Shown one piece after another: positions 1-6,206 of a DNA stretch of 8,481 nucleotides; the first letter of the stretch is position 1, and each line of letters opens with the position of its first letter. The notes under the pieces were generated by a model that was not told the DNA's origin, ran no database searches, and saw only the letters and a list, made by a program, of their open reading frames with translations. Made by a program: the position numbers and the translations under genes. The stretch is from the NCBI GenBank assembly GCA_025351205.1, contig JANXWI010000128.1, forward strand, positions 1 to 8,481, written 5' to 3'. Source of the DNA: Deinococcus sp. Its GTDB lineage: Bacteria > Deinococcota > Deinococci > Deinococcales > Deinococcaceae.

Positions 1-1
1 C

Positions 2-262
2 GGGCTGTACGGCAGTTACAACGGGCGGCTGGTGGGCAGCAAGGCCGACCTGATCGCCGTGGCCCTGGAGACCTTTGCCAGCGACCTTGAGGTGAACAGC
101 CTGCCCGTGATGGCGGGCGGAGAGTTTGCCGAGGCCGGGGCGCACGGGGTGAGTGTGGACGGCATGGCGGGCGAGAAGTGCCCCGTCTGCGACGAGCAGG
201 CCGTGATTCGGGAGGAAGGCTGCCTGAAGTGCCGTGCGTGCGGGTATAGCAAGTGCGGGTGA
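2..262 (+). CDS. nrdJ: Adenosylcobalamin-dependent (class II) ribonucleotide reductase, C-terminal fragment
   Basis: This is the last 86 codons of a gene that begins before the window; the reading frame is open from base 2 to the TGA at 260-262. Class II ribonucleotide reductases convert ribonucleotides to deoxyribonucleotides in the cytoplasm using adenosylcobalamin as radical source. The evidence is the C-terminal Cys-rich zinc-ribbon tail: CPVC, then GCLKC, CRAC and the terminal CGYSKCG, which is the usual ending of B12-dependent NrdJ proteins. In the family, the C-terminal cysteine pair re-reduces the active-site disulfide. The catalytic barrel lies outside the window, so the class is inferred from the tail alone. 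The DUF3800 gene starts 11 nt downstream in the same direction, so read-through from nrdJ is likely. Confidence 0.85.
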   Translation, partial: GLYGSYNGRLVGSKADLIAVALETFASDLEVNSLPVMAGGEFAEAGAHGVSVDGMAGEKCPVCDEQAVIREEGCLKCRACGYSKCG

Positions 263-273
263 GCTAGGCGGCA

Positions 274-879
274 ATGATTGTTTTTCTTGACGAGAGTGGT
301 GACGCAGGCTTCAAGCTGGGACAGGGTTCTTCCCGCTTCTTCGTCATCTCTCTCGTCATTTTTGATCGCAACGAGGACGCGGAGCGCGTCTCTGTACGGA
401 TCAAGGACCTACATGAACAGTTGCAGCACCGCTCCGAGTTCAAGTTCAGCAAGACCCGGCAGGACGTGCGGTTGCAATTTCTGGAGGCCATGCACGACCA
501 GCCGTTCACCGTTCGTTCTCTGATCGTGGACAAGTTGCAGGTGAACAATGAAACGCTTCGGCACGATCAGGAGGCGTTCTATCGAACGTTCGTCCGTCAG
601 GTGCTGGAACGCAACCGAGGTCATCTCCAGAATGCAAAGCTCAGGATAGACGGTTCGAGCGGGCGTGCTTCTGGACGCAAATTCATCAGCGAACTCAGAC
701 AGTCGATAGACTTCATCCTGGCGGATATCAAATTCAGAGATTCTGCCAGCGAGCCACTGATTCAGCTGGCAGACATGGTGGCCGGTGCGACGCGCTACGC
801 CTTCGACCCCGAACGGCTGGACAGCAGGTTTCATGACCGCTTCCAGCACAAGGTGGAAGACGATTGGATGTTCCGTTGA
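274..879 (+). CDS. DUF3800 domain-containing protein
   Basis: A 201-residue protein of the DUF3800 family, which has a predicted RNase H-like fold; the biochemical role is not established. Visible family signatures are the N-terminal strand MIVFLDESGD (Asp6, Glu7 and Asp10, likely metal-binding acids), EFKFSK at 55-60, an acidic strand ending at Asp126, and the C-terminal DSASEPLIQLADMVAGA at 156-172 with Asp156 and Asp167. These acidic residues are arranged as in RNase H-like nucleases, so nuclease activity is plausible but inferred. There is no signal peptide or membrane segment. The length is typical for the family and the ATG is at the first strand, so the gene looks complete. No strong Shine-Dalgarno sequence precedes it. 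It follows nrdJ by 11 nt, and its base composition looks less GC-rich than its neighbours, which suggests acquisition. DUF3800 genes are commonly found in accessory or phage-defence neighbourhoods. Confidence 0.85.
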   Translation: MIVFLDESGDAGFKLGQGSSRFFVISLVIFDRNEDAERVSVRIKDLHEQLQHRSEFKFSKTRQDVRLQFLEAMHDQPFTVRSLIVDKLQVNNETLRHDQEAFYRTFVRQVLERNRGHLQNAKLRIDGSSGRASGRKFISELRQSIDFILADIKFRDSASEPLIQLADMVAGATRYAFDPERLDSRFHDRFQHKVEDDWMFR

Positions 880-1152
880 GATGCAGGCAGACAAAAAATA
901 CCCGCCCCCTAGCCCTTGTGGGGCACGCACACCATACGGTGACTGTTCGGAAAGCGGGTCGATTGTGCATTAACTGTACCATCATGGGCTTTGGTCTGCC
1001 AGTGCTCAGGCGTTGATTCAGGGGCCTTTTGCCGTTCTATGCGGCGGTTGCAGAGTTCGTCCCAGCCCAACAAAATTCCCCTCTCCTGCCCCATTGTCCA
1101 GCACGCGAAAATTCTCACCCTCTTCACCCTTAGTTTTCCTTATGATACGGGG
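880..1152. other. Intergenic region between DUF3800 gene and LysM/C39 gene
   Basis: I see no convincing gene here. A short GC hairpin (about 905-924, GCCCC with GGGGC) follows the DUF3800 stop, but it has no T-run on the plus strand. The -10-like box of the next gene lies at the right end. An in-frame upstream extension of the LysM gene runs back to a GTG at 991, but its translation does not resemble a signal peptide or a conserved domain. Confidence 0.5.
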
Positions 1153-1155
1153 GTG
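1141..1155 (+). promoter_or_regulatory. Leaderless-type promoter (-10 box) of the LysM/C39 peptidase gene
   Basis: TATGAT at 1141-1146 is one mismatch from TATAAT and is followed by only 6 nt before the GTG start at 1153. This places the probable transcription start at the start codon, as in leaderless mRNAs. No good -35 hexamer is visible at the usual distance. The arrangement also supports GTG 1153 as the start rather than the upstream GTG at 991. Confidence 0.55.
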
Positions 1156-2127
1156 ACCTCTCTCACTTTTCGTTCGGCCCTCTGCGGGGCTGTAGCGTTC
1201 CTAACCTCGGCCATCCTGTCCGGCGCTCCAGCCTCGGCGGGGCAGTACACCGTCCGGCCCGGCGACACCGTGTTCAGCATCGCCAGAAGCTACGGCACCG
1301 ACGCCCAGGGACTGCTGAAACTGAACACCCTGAGCAACCCGACCCTCGACGTGGGCCAGGTGATTCAGGTGCCGGACGTGCAGGCGGCCAGCGCCCCGGC
1401 TCCTGTCCAGCCGGTGATCCAGCAGCCCAGCGTTCAGAAACCCACGGTGACCCAGCCGCCCAGCCCAGCGGCAAAGGCGGCGGTGGCGAGAACGGTGGCT
1501 GCGTTGCCGCCCGGCCTGCCCAAACTGAGCGCGGGCGGGGTGCGCGGCCCGGTGGCCTGGAGCGTCACGCCTCAGCCCACGGTGGCGAGCTTCATCGGCT
1601 GGCTGCCCACCGTCACCACCGCGTCATTTGGCAATGCCCTGCCGGTGCGGGTCTATTTGCAGGGGCTGGCCTTCGACCACCAGACCTACAACAACTGCGG
1701 CCCCAGCGCCCTGTCGGCGGTGCTGGGCTTTTACAAGGCGCGGGTCAGCCAGGAGGCCATCCGGCGCACCACGCGCCCGGGCGGCGGCTACATGCAGGTG
1801 TCGGCCATCGCGCCCGAACTGAGCAGGTACGACCTGCGCACGCTCACCATCCGCAACGGGCGGCTCGATCAGGTCAAGCGGCTGCTGGCGCTCGGTATTC
1901 CAGTGTTGGTCTTGCAGTGGTATGACCGCCCCGGCCACATCGACCACTTCCGGGTGGTGCGCGGCTACGACGACGCTGCCGGGCTGGTGTGGGTCAGCGA
2001 CAGCATGATCGGCCCGGTGGCCTACATGAGCTACGCCAGCTTCGACGGCATGTGGAACACCCAGGGACGGCAGATGTTCCCGGTCTACCCAAAAGGTTTC
2101 GAGGCCCAGGTCCAGGCGTTGCTCTAA
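1153..2127 (+). CDS. Secreted LysM and C39-like cysteine peptidase domain protein
   Basis: A 324-residue exported protein. Residues 1-29 form a signal peptide with a hydrophobic core and an ASA cleavage site before Gly30. A single LysM domain (31-74, QYTVRPGDTVFSIA to IQVP) should bind peptidoglycan. A Pro/Ala/Gln/Val-rich linker (about 75-160) leads to a C39_2-like papain-fold domain (about 166-315). Likely catalytic residues are Cys182 in NNCGPSAL, His265 in DHFRVVRGYDD and Asp283 in VSDSMIGP. C39-like proteins of this type are either cysteine peptidases or peptidase-like domains; the substrate here is unknown. The start is the GTG just after the -10 box, because it gives a clean signal peptide; the upstream extension to 991 does not. 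The gene stands alone and converges on a lipoprotein gene, separated by a hairpin terminator. Cell-wall-associated peptide or protein processing is an inference. Confidence 0.85.
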   Translation: MTSLTFRSALCGAVAFLTSAILSGAPASAGQYTVRPGDTVFSIARSYGTDAQGLLKLNTLSNPTLDVGQVIQVPDVQAASAPAPVQPVIQQPSVQKPTVTQPPSPAAKAAVARTVAALPPGLPKLSAGGVRGPVAWSVTPQPTVASFIGWLPTVTTASFGNALPVRVYLQGLAFDHQTYNNCGPSALSAVLGFYKARVSQEAIRRTTRPGGGYMQVSAIAPELSRYDLRTLTIRNGRLDQVKRLLALGIPVLVLQWYDRPGHIDHFRVVRGYDDAAGLVWVSDSMIGPVAYMSYASFDGMWNTQGRQMFPVYPKGFEAQVQALL

Positions 2128-2132
2128 GACTG

Positions 2133-2192
2133 GACAGAGAGAACGGGCGCGGTGGGCAGCGTTGACTGCCATACCACGCCCGTTCTCTTGTC
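2133..2192. terminator. Bidirectional hairpin between convergent genes
   Basis: A long stem pairs 2133-2149 with 2177-2192, with 16 paired positions and one bulged G (core AGAGAACGGGCG / CGCCCGTTCTCT). An inner stem GGCAG/CTGCC lies around a 6-nt loop. It begins 5 nt after the C39-like gene stop and ends 12 nt before the stop of the opposing lipoprotein gene, so it can serve both strands. There is no long T-run after either arm, so a strictly intrinsic mechanism is uncertain. Confidence 0.75.
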
Positions 2193-2204
2193 AGATTCCT
2201 CGGA

Positions 2205-3029
2205 TCAGAACCCGAAGTGACCGCCCAGAAGCTTGCCGAAGGTGGCCTGGGCCGAGACGAAACGGGCCGCTGCACCCTGCGCCTGGAGCGACTGCGCGCC
2301 GACTGGAACCAGATACCAGGTGCTCGGCGCGTCCGTGGTCGCTGCATAGCTGAATGTCGTGATCGTGGATTTGCCATCAGCTGAGAATATCGATGTGCCT
2401 GCCACGGCCAGCACATTCCAACCTTGTGTCAGAGCCACATTGTACGAGGTGGTAAAAGTGAAACCGCTCGGCGCATCAGTACAGACCACTGACCCGCTAA
2501 AGGTAGTAGGTTTGGTGCTGTACACCCATTGCCTTCCGTTGAACGTTGCGGTGGTGGTGTTTGTATCTACAGAAGTTGAGATGGAGGAAGTACCACTAAT
2601 TACCGGATTGTTTCCTGCACTGAGGCTGCCAAAGGAGTACCCCAGGGCGCTTGGATCGCTGTTGGTTCGTGTCCCGTTACAAGCGGTACTGCCACTCACC
2701 GTGCTATCACTGCCAGTTGCGGCAGTAGACAAATACGGCGTGATGGTCGCCAATGACGGCAACGTGAGCGCGAAGGTACCGTTGGCGTTCAGGGTGGCCG
2801 AGGCCAGGGCTGGGTTGGTGGCCGACTTGGCGGTGGGCTGGGACAGCAGTTCCACCGTGGACGCGCCGCCCGTCCAGCCACTCACCGTCCCGTTCACGGT
2901 GGTGATGGGCGCGGCGACTGGAAGTACGGGTGCGGGGCCTGTCGTGGTGTTCCCGCCCCCACCTCCGCAGGCGGCCAGCAGAGCGGCGGTCAGGGGCAGG
3001 CACAGCGCGTATGTTGCGTATCGTTTCAT
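2205..3029 (-). CDS. Putative secreted lipoprotein
   Basis: A 274-residue protein with a lipoprotein signal peptide: MKRYATYALC, a hydrophobic stretch, then the lipobox LAAC with Cys21 as the expected lipidated residue. A Gly-rich tether (CGGGGG) and a Pro/Thr linker follow. The mature part is Thr/Ser/Ala/Gly-rich with alternating beta-strand-like segments. GTVSGW (47-52) to FALTLPS (86-92) resembles a small beta-sandwich, carboxypeptidase-regulatory-like repeat, but the match is weak. Cys117 and Cys183 could form a disulfide. The ATG at 3029 is chosen because it gives the signal peptide and is preceded by GGAG at a 5-nt spacing; the in-frame extension to 3149 is not signal-like. The gene converges with the C39-like gene and diverges from tetR. 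I do not recognise a function; a surface-exposed structural or binding role is an inference. Confidence 0.75.
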   Translation of the reverse strand: MKRYATYALCLPLTAALLAACGGGGGNTTTGPAPVLPVAAPITTVNGTVSGWTGGASTVELLSQPTAKSATNPALASATLNANGTFALTLPSLATITPYLSTAATGSDSTVSGSTACNGTRTNSDPSALGYSFGSLSAGNNPVISGTSSISTSVDTNTTTATFNGRQWVYSTKPTTFSGSVVCTDAPSGFTFTTSYNVALTQGWNVLAVAGTSIFSADGKSTITTFSYAATTDAPSTWYLVPVGAQSLQAQGAAARFVSAQATFGKLLGGHFGF

Positions 3030-3034
3030 GGCGT

Positions 3035-3038
3035 CTCC
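3035..3038 (-). promoter_or_regulatory. Ribosome binding site of the lipoprotein gene
   Basis: GGAG on the minus strand lies 5 nt before the ATG at 3029. It decides the start in favour of 3029 over the upstream in-frame start at 3149. Confidence 0.55.
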
Positions 3039-3183
3039 GGGGTGCAGCAGAATGGGGAAGCCTGTCGGCTGAGCAAGTATGGCAAGAACCGGGCGGCAGC
3101 GCACACGCAATTGTCGTTCTGGGCGGCGGCCTGGTGCCGGGCCATACAATCAGAAGCGGAGCGGCTGAATTTGCCGAACACAC

Positions 3184-3219
3184 TTGATTTACTTAACGCT
3201 GTAAAGTAAGCTGCCTGGC
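3184..3219 (+). promoter_or_regulatory. Leaderless-type promoter of the tetR gene
   Basis: TTGATT (3184-3189), a 17-nt spacer, TAAGCT (3207-3212, fitting TANNNT), then 7 nt to the ATG at 3220. The gene has no Shine-Dalgarno sequence. This matches the -35/-10/start spacing seen before trpF in the same window. The spacer contains the TetR-type palindrome, so a bound repressor would block RNA polymerase. Confidence 0.6.
3189..3209. promoter_or_regulatory. Probable TetR operator, site 1
   Basis: A 21-bp palindrome, TTACTTAAC-GCT-GTAAAGTAA, in which 8 of 9 arm positions pair. It sits between the -35 and -10 boxes of the regulator's own gene, the usual position for TetR autorepression. The sequence TACTTAAC recurs before the downstream membrane-protein gene, within a second inverted repeat. 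Confidence 0.65.
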
Positions 3220-3873
3220 ATGAGCGGCGAAGGCACGGCCACCAGCACCCGGCAGCAGCGTCTGCAACACAACAGCGCCGAGCGCCGCGCCCAGAAAAAA
3301 CTCGATCTGCGCCAGTCGATGCTCGGCGCGGCCACGGCCCTGTTCGAGCGCGACGGCTTCGAGGGCTTCTCGCTTCGGCAGGTGGCCGAGGCCATCGGGT
3401 ACTCGCCCACCAGCATCTACCTGTACTTCCGCGACAAGGAAGACCTGCTGCACCATGTGGCGCTGGAGGGCTTCCGCAGCTTCGGGCAGGACCTTCAGCG
3501 GGCCGCCGACCAGCCTGGAAGCGCCCGGGAGCGCCTGTGCGCCATCGGGCTGGCCTACCTGAGATTCGGCCTGCGCCGCCCGCTGCACTACCGCCTGATG
3601 TTCATGGTGCGCGGCGACTGGCTGGGCCTGCCCACTCCCAGCGGCTACGATTCGGTGATCGACTCGTTCGGGGTGCTGGAGCAGGCGGTGCAGCGGGGCC
3701 TGGACAGTGGCGAACTGCGACCCGGCGATCTTCAGGTGTACACCTCGCTTCTGTGGGCCAACGTCCACGGTCTGGTGTCGCTGCACCTGGCCACGCCCTA
3801 CTTTCCGGCGGAGGTTCTGGAGGGTCTCTACTTGCAACACCAGGAAGTGATCGGACGAAACCTCTCGCCCTGA
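3220..3873 (+). CDS. TetR/AcrR-family transcriptional regulator
   Basis: A 217-residue one-component regulator. A basic, Gln-rich leader (1-29) precedes the N-terminal DNA-binding domain. The helix-turn-helix is at about 51-77 (SLRQVAEAIGYSPTSIYLYF, then RDKEDLL), with the SIYLYFRDKEDLL end characteristic of the family. The C-terminal ligand and dimerisation region (about 100-210) includes AYLRFGLRRPLHYRLMF (112-128), as in TetR proteins with a WHG-type C-terminal domain (TetR_C_33). The ligand cannot be predicted. The gene is probably leaderless, with a palindromic operator in its promoter, so autorepression is likely. The only downstream gene in the unit encodes a membrane protein 77 nt away, preceded by a related inverted repeat, so it is the likely target. 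Confidence 0.9.
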   Translation: MSGEGTATSTRQQRLQHNSAERRAQKKLDLRQSMLGAATALFERDGFEGFSLRQVAEAIGYSPTSIYLYFRDKEDLLHHVALEGFRSFGQDLQRAADQPGSARERLCAIGLAYLRFGLRRPLHYRLMFMVRGDWLGLPTPSGYDSVIDSFGVLEQAVQRGLDSGELRPGDLQVYTSLLWANVHGLVSLHLATPYFPAEVLEGLYLQHQEVIGRNLSP

Positions 3874-3902
3874 ATCCGACCAGTCTATTTTTCTCGCCCT
3901 GT

Positions 3903-3923
3903 ACTTAACACCTCTCAGTTAAG
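3903..3923. promoter_or_regulatory. Probable TetR operator, site 2
   Basis: CTTAAC (3904-3909) and GTTAAG (3918-3923) are perfect inverted arms separated by 8 nt. The left half, with its flank, reads TACTTAAC and is identical to the left half of site 1, but the spacer is 5 nt longer. It lies 27 nt before the membrane-protein ATG, in the only regulatory space of that gene. A clear -10 box is not visible; TTAACA (3905-3910) could be a -35. Confidence 0.5.
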
Positions 3924-3937
3924 AACATGCGTACATC

Positions 3938-3943
3938 AAGGAG
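3938..3943 (+). promoter_or_regulatory. Shine-Dalgarno sequence of the membrane-protein gene
   Basis: AAGGAG lies 7 nt before the ATG at 3951. It is the strongest ribosome binding site in the window and contrasts with the apparently leaderless genes around it. Confidence 0.75.
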
Positions 3944-3950
3944 ATGACCC

Positions 3951-4928
3951 ATGACCATTGCCAGCGCACCTTCCGCCCTGAAAGCCGGCCTCCAGCGCCT
4001 GTACCGCGTTCACCCGCCGCTGTTCGTGTCGGCAGCCCTGACGGCGCTGCTGGGCCTGTTCTTCGTGGCGGGCCTGCTGCTCGATCCGCGCTACGTCACG
4101 GGCGCGCCGGTGTGGCTCAAACCGCTCAAGTTCGCCGTCTCGATCACGGTGTACAGCTTCACCCTGCTGTGGATGCTGAGTTTTCTGAAACCCTCGCGGC
4201 TGGTGCGGGCCTGTTCGTGGGTCATTCTGAGCATGTTCGCGCTCGAATGGGCGGCGATCATCATGCAGGCCGCGCGCGGCACCACCTCGCATTTCAACGT
4301 GTCCACGCCGTTTAATCTGGCGGTCTGGATCGGTCTGATGGCCGTGCCCATCGGCGTTCTCTGGACGGCCAACGTGGTGCTGGCGGTGGCCCTGCTGCGG
4401 GCCAGATTGATGACCAGTCCGGTGCTGGCCCTGGGCATCCGGCTGGCGCTGGTCATCACGGTGGTCGGCATGGCCGAGGGTTTCCTGATGACCGGCCCTA
4501 CCGTGCCGCAGCTCGCGGCCCTGAAGGCGGGCGGCGCTCTGAGCGTCATGGGCGCGCACAGCGTCGGCCTGCCCGACGGTGGCCCCGGCCTGATGGTGAC
4601 CGGCTGGAGTACGCGCGGCGGCGACCTGCGGGCCGCTCACTTCGTGGGCATGCACGCGCTTCAGGCGCTTCCGCTGCTGGCCTGGGTGCTGTCGCTGCCC
4701 GCGCTGGTTGCCGCCCTCAACCTGCGGCAGCGCGCCTTGCTGGTGTGGGTGGCCGCCGCCCTGTACCTGGGCCTGACCGGACTGCTGACGTGGCAGGCGC
4801 TGCGCGGCGTGAGCATCGTGGCCCCCGACGCTCCGACGCTGGGGGTGCTGGCCGCCCTGCTGGCAACGGCGGCGCTGGCCGTGGCGCTGGTGCTACGACG
4901 CCCCTCGCCGGGCAGCCTGACCTCGTAG
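3951..4928 (+). CDS. Uncharacterised multi-pass membrane protein
   Basis: A 325-residue integral membrane protein with about eight predicted helices near residues 25-44, 60-79, 88-107, 123-149, 157-180, 236-255, 261-284 and 296-314. Three loops or helix ends look functional rather than merely hydrophobic. They are KPLKF (57-61), QAARGTTSHFN (106-116, His114) and GWSTRGGDLRAAHF followed by GMHALQALP (218-241, His230 and His235). Paired histidines near membrane faces could bind metal or heme, but that is speculation. I do not recognise a named family. It has no transporter signature such as Walker or MFS motifs. It follows tetR in the same direction, has its own operator-like repeat and a strong ribosome binding site, and is therefore probably a ligand-induced target of that regulator. 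It ends in a TAG followed by a hairpin. Confidence 0.8.
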   Translation: MTIASAPSALKAGLQRLYRVHPPLFVSAALTALLGLFFVAGLLLDPRYVTGAPVWLKPLKFAVSITVYSFTLLWMLSFLKPSRLVRACSWVILSMFALEWAAIIMQAARGTTSHFNVSTPFNLAVWIGLMAVPIGVLWTANVVLAVALLRARLMTSPVLALGIRLALVITVVGMAEGFLMTGPTVPQLAALKAGGALSVMGAHSVGLPDGGPGLMVTGWSTRGGDLRAAHFVGMHALQALPLLAWVLSLPALVAALNLRQRALLVWVAAALYLGLTGLLTWQALRGVSIVAPDAPTLGVLAALLATAALAVALVLRRPSPGSLTS

Positions 4929-4944
4929 TCTACCGATCAGTGAT

Positions 4945-4974
4945 GGGCATTCGGCCAGACGTTTTGGAATGCCC
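4945..4974 (+). terminator. Possible terminator after the membrane-protein gene
   Basis: A perfect 8-bp inverted repeat, GGGCATTC (4945-4952) and GAATGCCC (4967-4974), with a 14-nt loop, starts 16 nt after the stop codon. The downstream sequence contains only a short TTT, so intrinsic termination is uncertain. Confidence 0.45.
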
Positions 4975-4980
4975 GGCCTG

Positions 4981-5035
4981 TTTCCCCCTCACCCTCTCGC
5001 TGCGCGAGGTCCCTCTCCCACAAGGAGAGGGGAAA
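4981..5035. repeat. REP-like palindromic extragenic element
   Basis: Two adjacent hairpins lie here. CTCGC-tgc-GCGAG is at 4996-5008, and CCCTCTCC-cacaa-GGAGAGGG is at 5011-5031 (8-bp perfect stem). The outer TTTCCCC (4981-4987) can pair with GGGGAAA (5029-5035) as an alternative structure. The CCCTCACCCT...CTCTCCC-hairpin-GGGAGAGGG pattern resembles repetitive extragenic palindromes found in many bacterial genomes. It lies between the membrane-protein gene and birA. Confidence 0.55.
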
Positions 5036-5136
5036 AGAACCCCCGTCAGATCGGTGGCCGCTGTACTGAGGGGGTCCTGGCGACACAGGTTCTGGGCGTA
5101 TGGACTTTCTGCCGCGCCGCGTCCCGCCTACCCCTG

Positions 5137-5166
5137 TTGCCCTCGTTCCGCTGTTCAGGGCAGACT
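5137..5166 (+). promoter_or_regulatory. Candidate leaderless-type promoter of birA
   Basis: TTGCCC (5137-5142), 18 nt, CAGACT (5161-5166), then 7 nt to GTG 5174. The -10 box departs from TANNNT at the first base, so the call is weak. The spacing agrees with the other start-proximal promoters in the window and supports 5174 as the start. Confidence 0.35.
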
Positions 5167-5173
5167 GCTGGCT

Positions 5174-6169
5174 GTGCCTGCCCGCGTCCTGACCAGAACA
5201 GCGCTGACAACGCTCGTCCGCCTTCTGCCCCTGCTGACCGAAACGCCCCAGCCCGGCAGCGTGCTGGCCGCGCGGCTGGGTGTCGGACGGGTGAGCGTCA
5301 GCACCCTGGCGCGCCAGCTTCAGGCGCAGGGCTACCCGGTACAGGTGTCGCGCCGGGGCTACGCGCTCCAGGCCGGAACGCCCGCTCCCTGGCTGCCCGG
5401 CATGGCCGCCGGGCTACAGGCCGCCGGGCTACAGGGCCGCGCCTGCCGCTACCTGGGCACGGTGACCAGCACCCAGGACGAGCTGCGGGCCTGGGCCGGC
5501 GACCCGCTCTCCCCTGCTCCCGCCGGGGCCGTGGTGCTGGCCGAGCGCCAGACGGCTGGCCGGGGGCGGCGAGGGCGCGTCTGGGAGGGCCAGGACTCAG
5601 CCGAATTGGGGGCAATCGCCGGGCGCAACCTGACCTTCAGCGTGTTGCTGCCGCCCCAGCCCGACCTGGGCAGGCTGTCGCTGCTGCCGCTGGCGGCGGG
5701 GGTGGCGCTGGCCCAGACCACGCAGCACCTGGCCGGGGTGGGCGGGCTGAAGTGGCCCAACGACCTGCTTGGTCCCCAGGGCCGCAAGCTGGCGGGCATT
5801 CTGCTGGAGGCCGATCTGCGCGGCGAGGAGGTTTCGCGGGCGGTGCTGGGCGTGGGCCTGAACGTCGGCTCCGCCCCGGCGGGCGCGGCCTGCCTGCACG
5901 ACGTTGCCCCGGCTCTGCGGCGCAGCGAGGTGCTGCTGGCCCTGCTGTCGGCCCTGGACACCTGGCTGGCCGCCCCCGCCGAGCAGATTCTGGATGCCTG
6001 GCGGGCACACTCGGTCACGCTGGGGCAGCAGGTACAGGTGCAGACCCGGGCGGGCGTGGTGTCGGGCACGGCGCAGGACATCGGCCCGGACGGCGCGCTG
6101 CTGGTGCAGGCGGCTGGAACGCTGCACCGGGTCACGGCGGGCGACGTCCACCTGATCGGCCAGCTGTAA
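5174..6169 (+). CDS. birA: Biotin--[acetyl-CoA-carboxylase] ligase / biotin operon repressor
   Basis: A 331-residue biotin protein ligase. It activates biotin with ATP to biotinyl-5'-AMP and transfers it to the lysine of the biotin carboxyl carrier protein (acetyl-CoA carboxylase, fatty acid synthesis). An N-terminal winged helix (about 10-66) makes it the class II type that can also repress biotin genes. The catalytic domain shows TST (98-100), the biotinyl-AMP loop AERQTAGRGRRGRVW (123-137), KWPND (193-197), KLAGILLEA (205-213) and VLGVGLNV (224-231). The SH3-like C-terminal domain follows (about 280-328). The frame stays open upstream to 4745, but that stretch translates the previous gene in another frame and the REP-like element. 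GTG 5174 is the start that leaves a normal-length protein; it has no clear Shine-Dalgarno sequence, so the exact start is moderately uncertain. Confidence 0.9.
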   Translation: MPARVLTRTALTTLVRLLPLLTETPQPGSVLAARLGVGRVSVSTLARQLQAQGYPVQVSRRGYALQAGTPAPWLPGMAAGLQAAGLQGRACRYLGTVTSTQDELRAWAGDPLSPAPAGAVVLAERQTAGRGRRGRVWEGQDSAELGAIAGRNLTFSVLLPPQPDLGRLSLLPLAAGVALAQTTQHLAGVGGLKWPNDLLGPQGRKLAGILLEADLRGEEVSRAVLGVGLNVGSAPAGAACLHDVAPALRRSEVLLALLSALDTWLAAPAEQILDAWRAHSVTLGQQVQVQTRAGVVSGTAQDIGPDGALLVQAAGTLHRVTAGDVHLIGQL

Positions 6170-6206
6170 AGGATAAGCCCCGTCGAGATATCTGGTCACT
6201 TCCGCA

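Noticed and set aside
893..924. Minus-strand hairpin followed by TATTTTTT, resembling an intrinsic terminator
   Set aside because: No minus-strand gene lies upstream of it in the window, and the stem is only about five pairs.
409..930. 173-codon minus-strand open frame opposite the DUF3800 gene
   Set aside because: It has no recognisable domain; the plus strand carries the full set of DUF3800 motifs.
991..1152. In-frame N-terminal extension of the LysM/C39 protein
   Set aside because: It has no signal-peptide character or conserved residues and would bury the -10 box; the GTG at 1153 gives a clean signal peptide.
2359..3072. 237-codon plus-strand open frame opposite the lipoprotein gene
   Set aside because: The antisense frame is a GC-bias artefact; the minus strand has a signal peptide, lipobox and ribosome binding site.
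3193..3840. Minus-strand open frame opposite tetR
   Set aside because: It is an antisense shadow; the plus-strand product is a clear TetR protein.
3936..4655. 239-codon minus-strand open frame opposite the membrane protein
   Set aside because: It is a His/Gln/Arg-rich composition typical of an antisense shadow; the plus strand has eight coherent membrane helices and an ideal ribosome binding site.
4745..5173. In-frame upstream extension of birA, including ATG 4943
   Set aside because: It translates the membrane-protein gene in another frame and then the REP-like palindrome; the ligase is full length from 5174.
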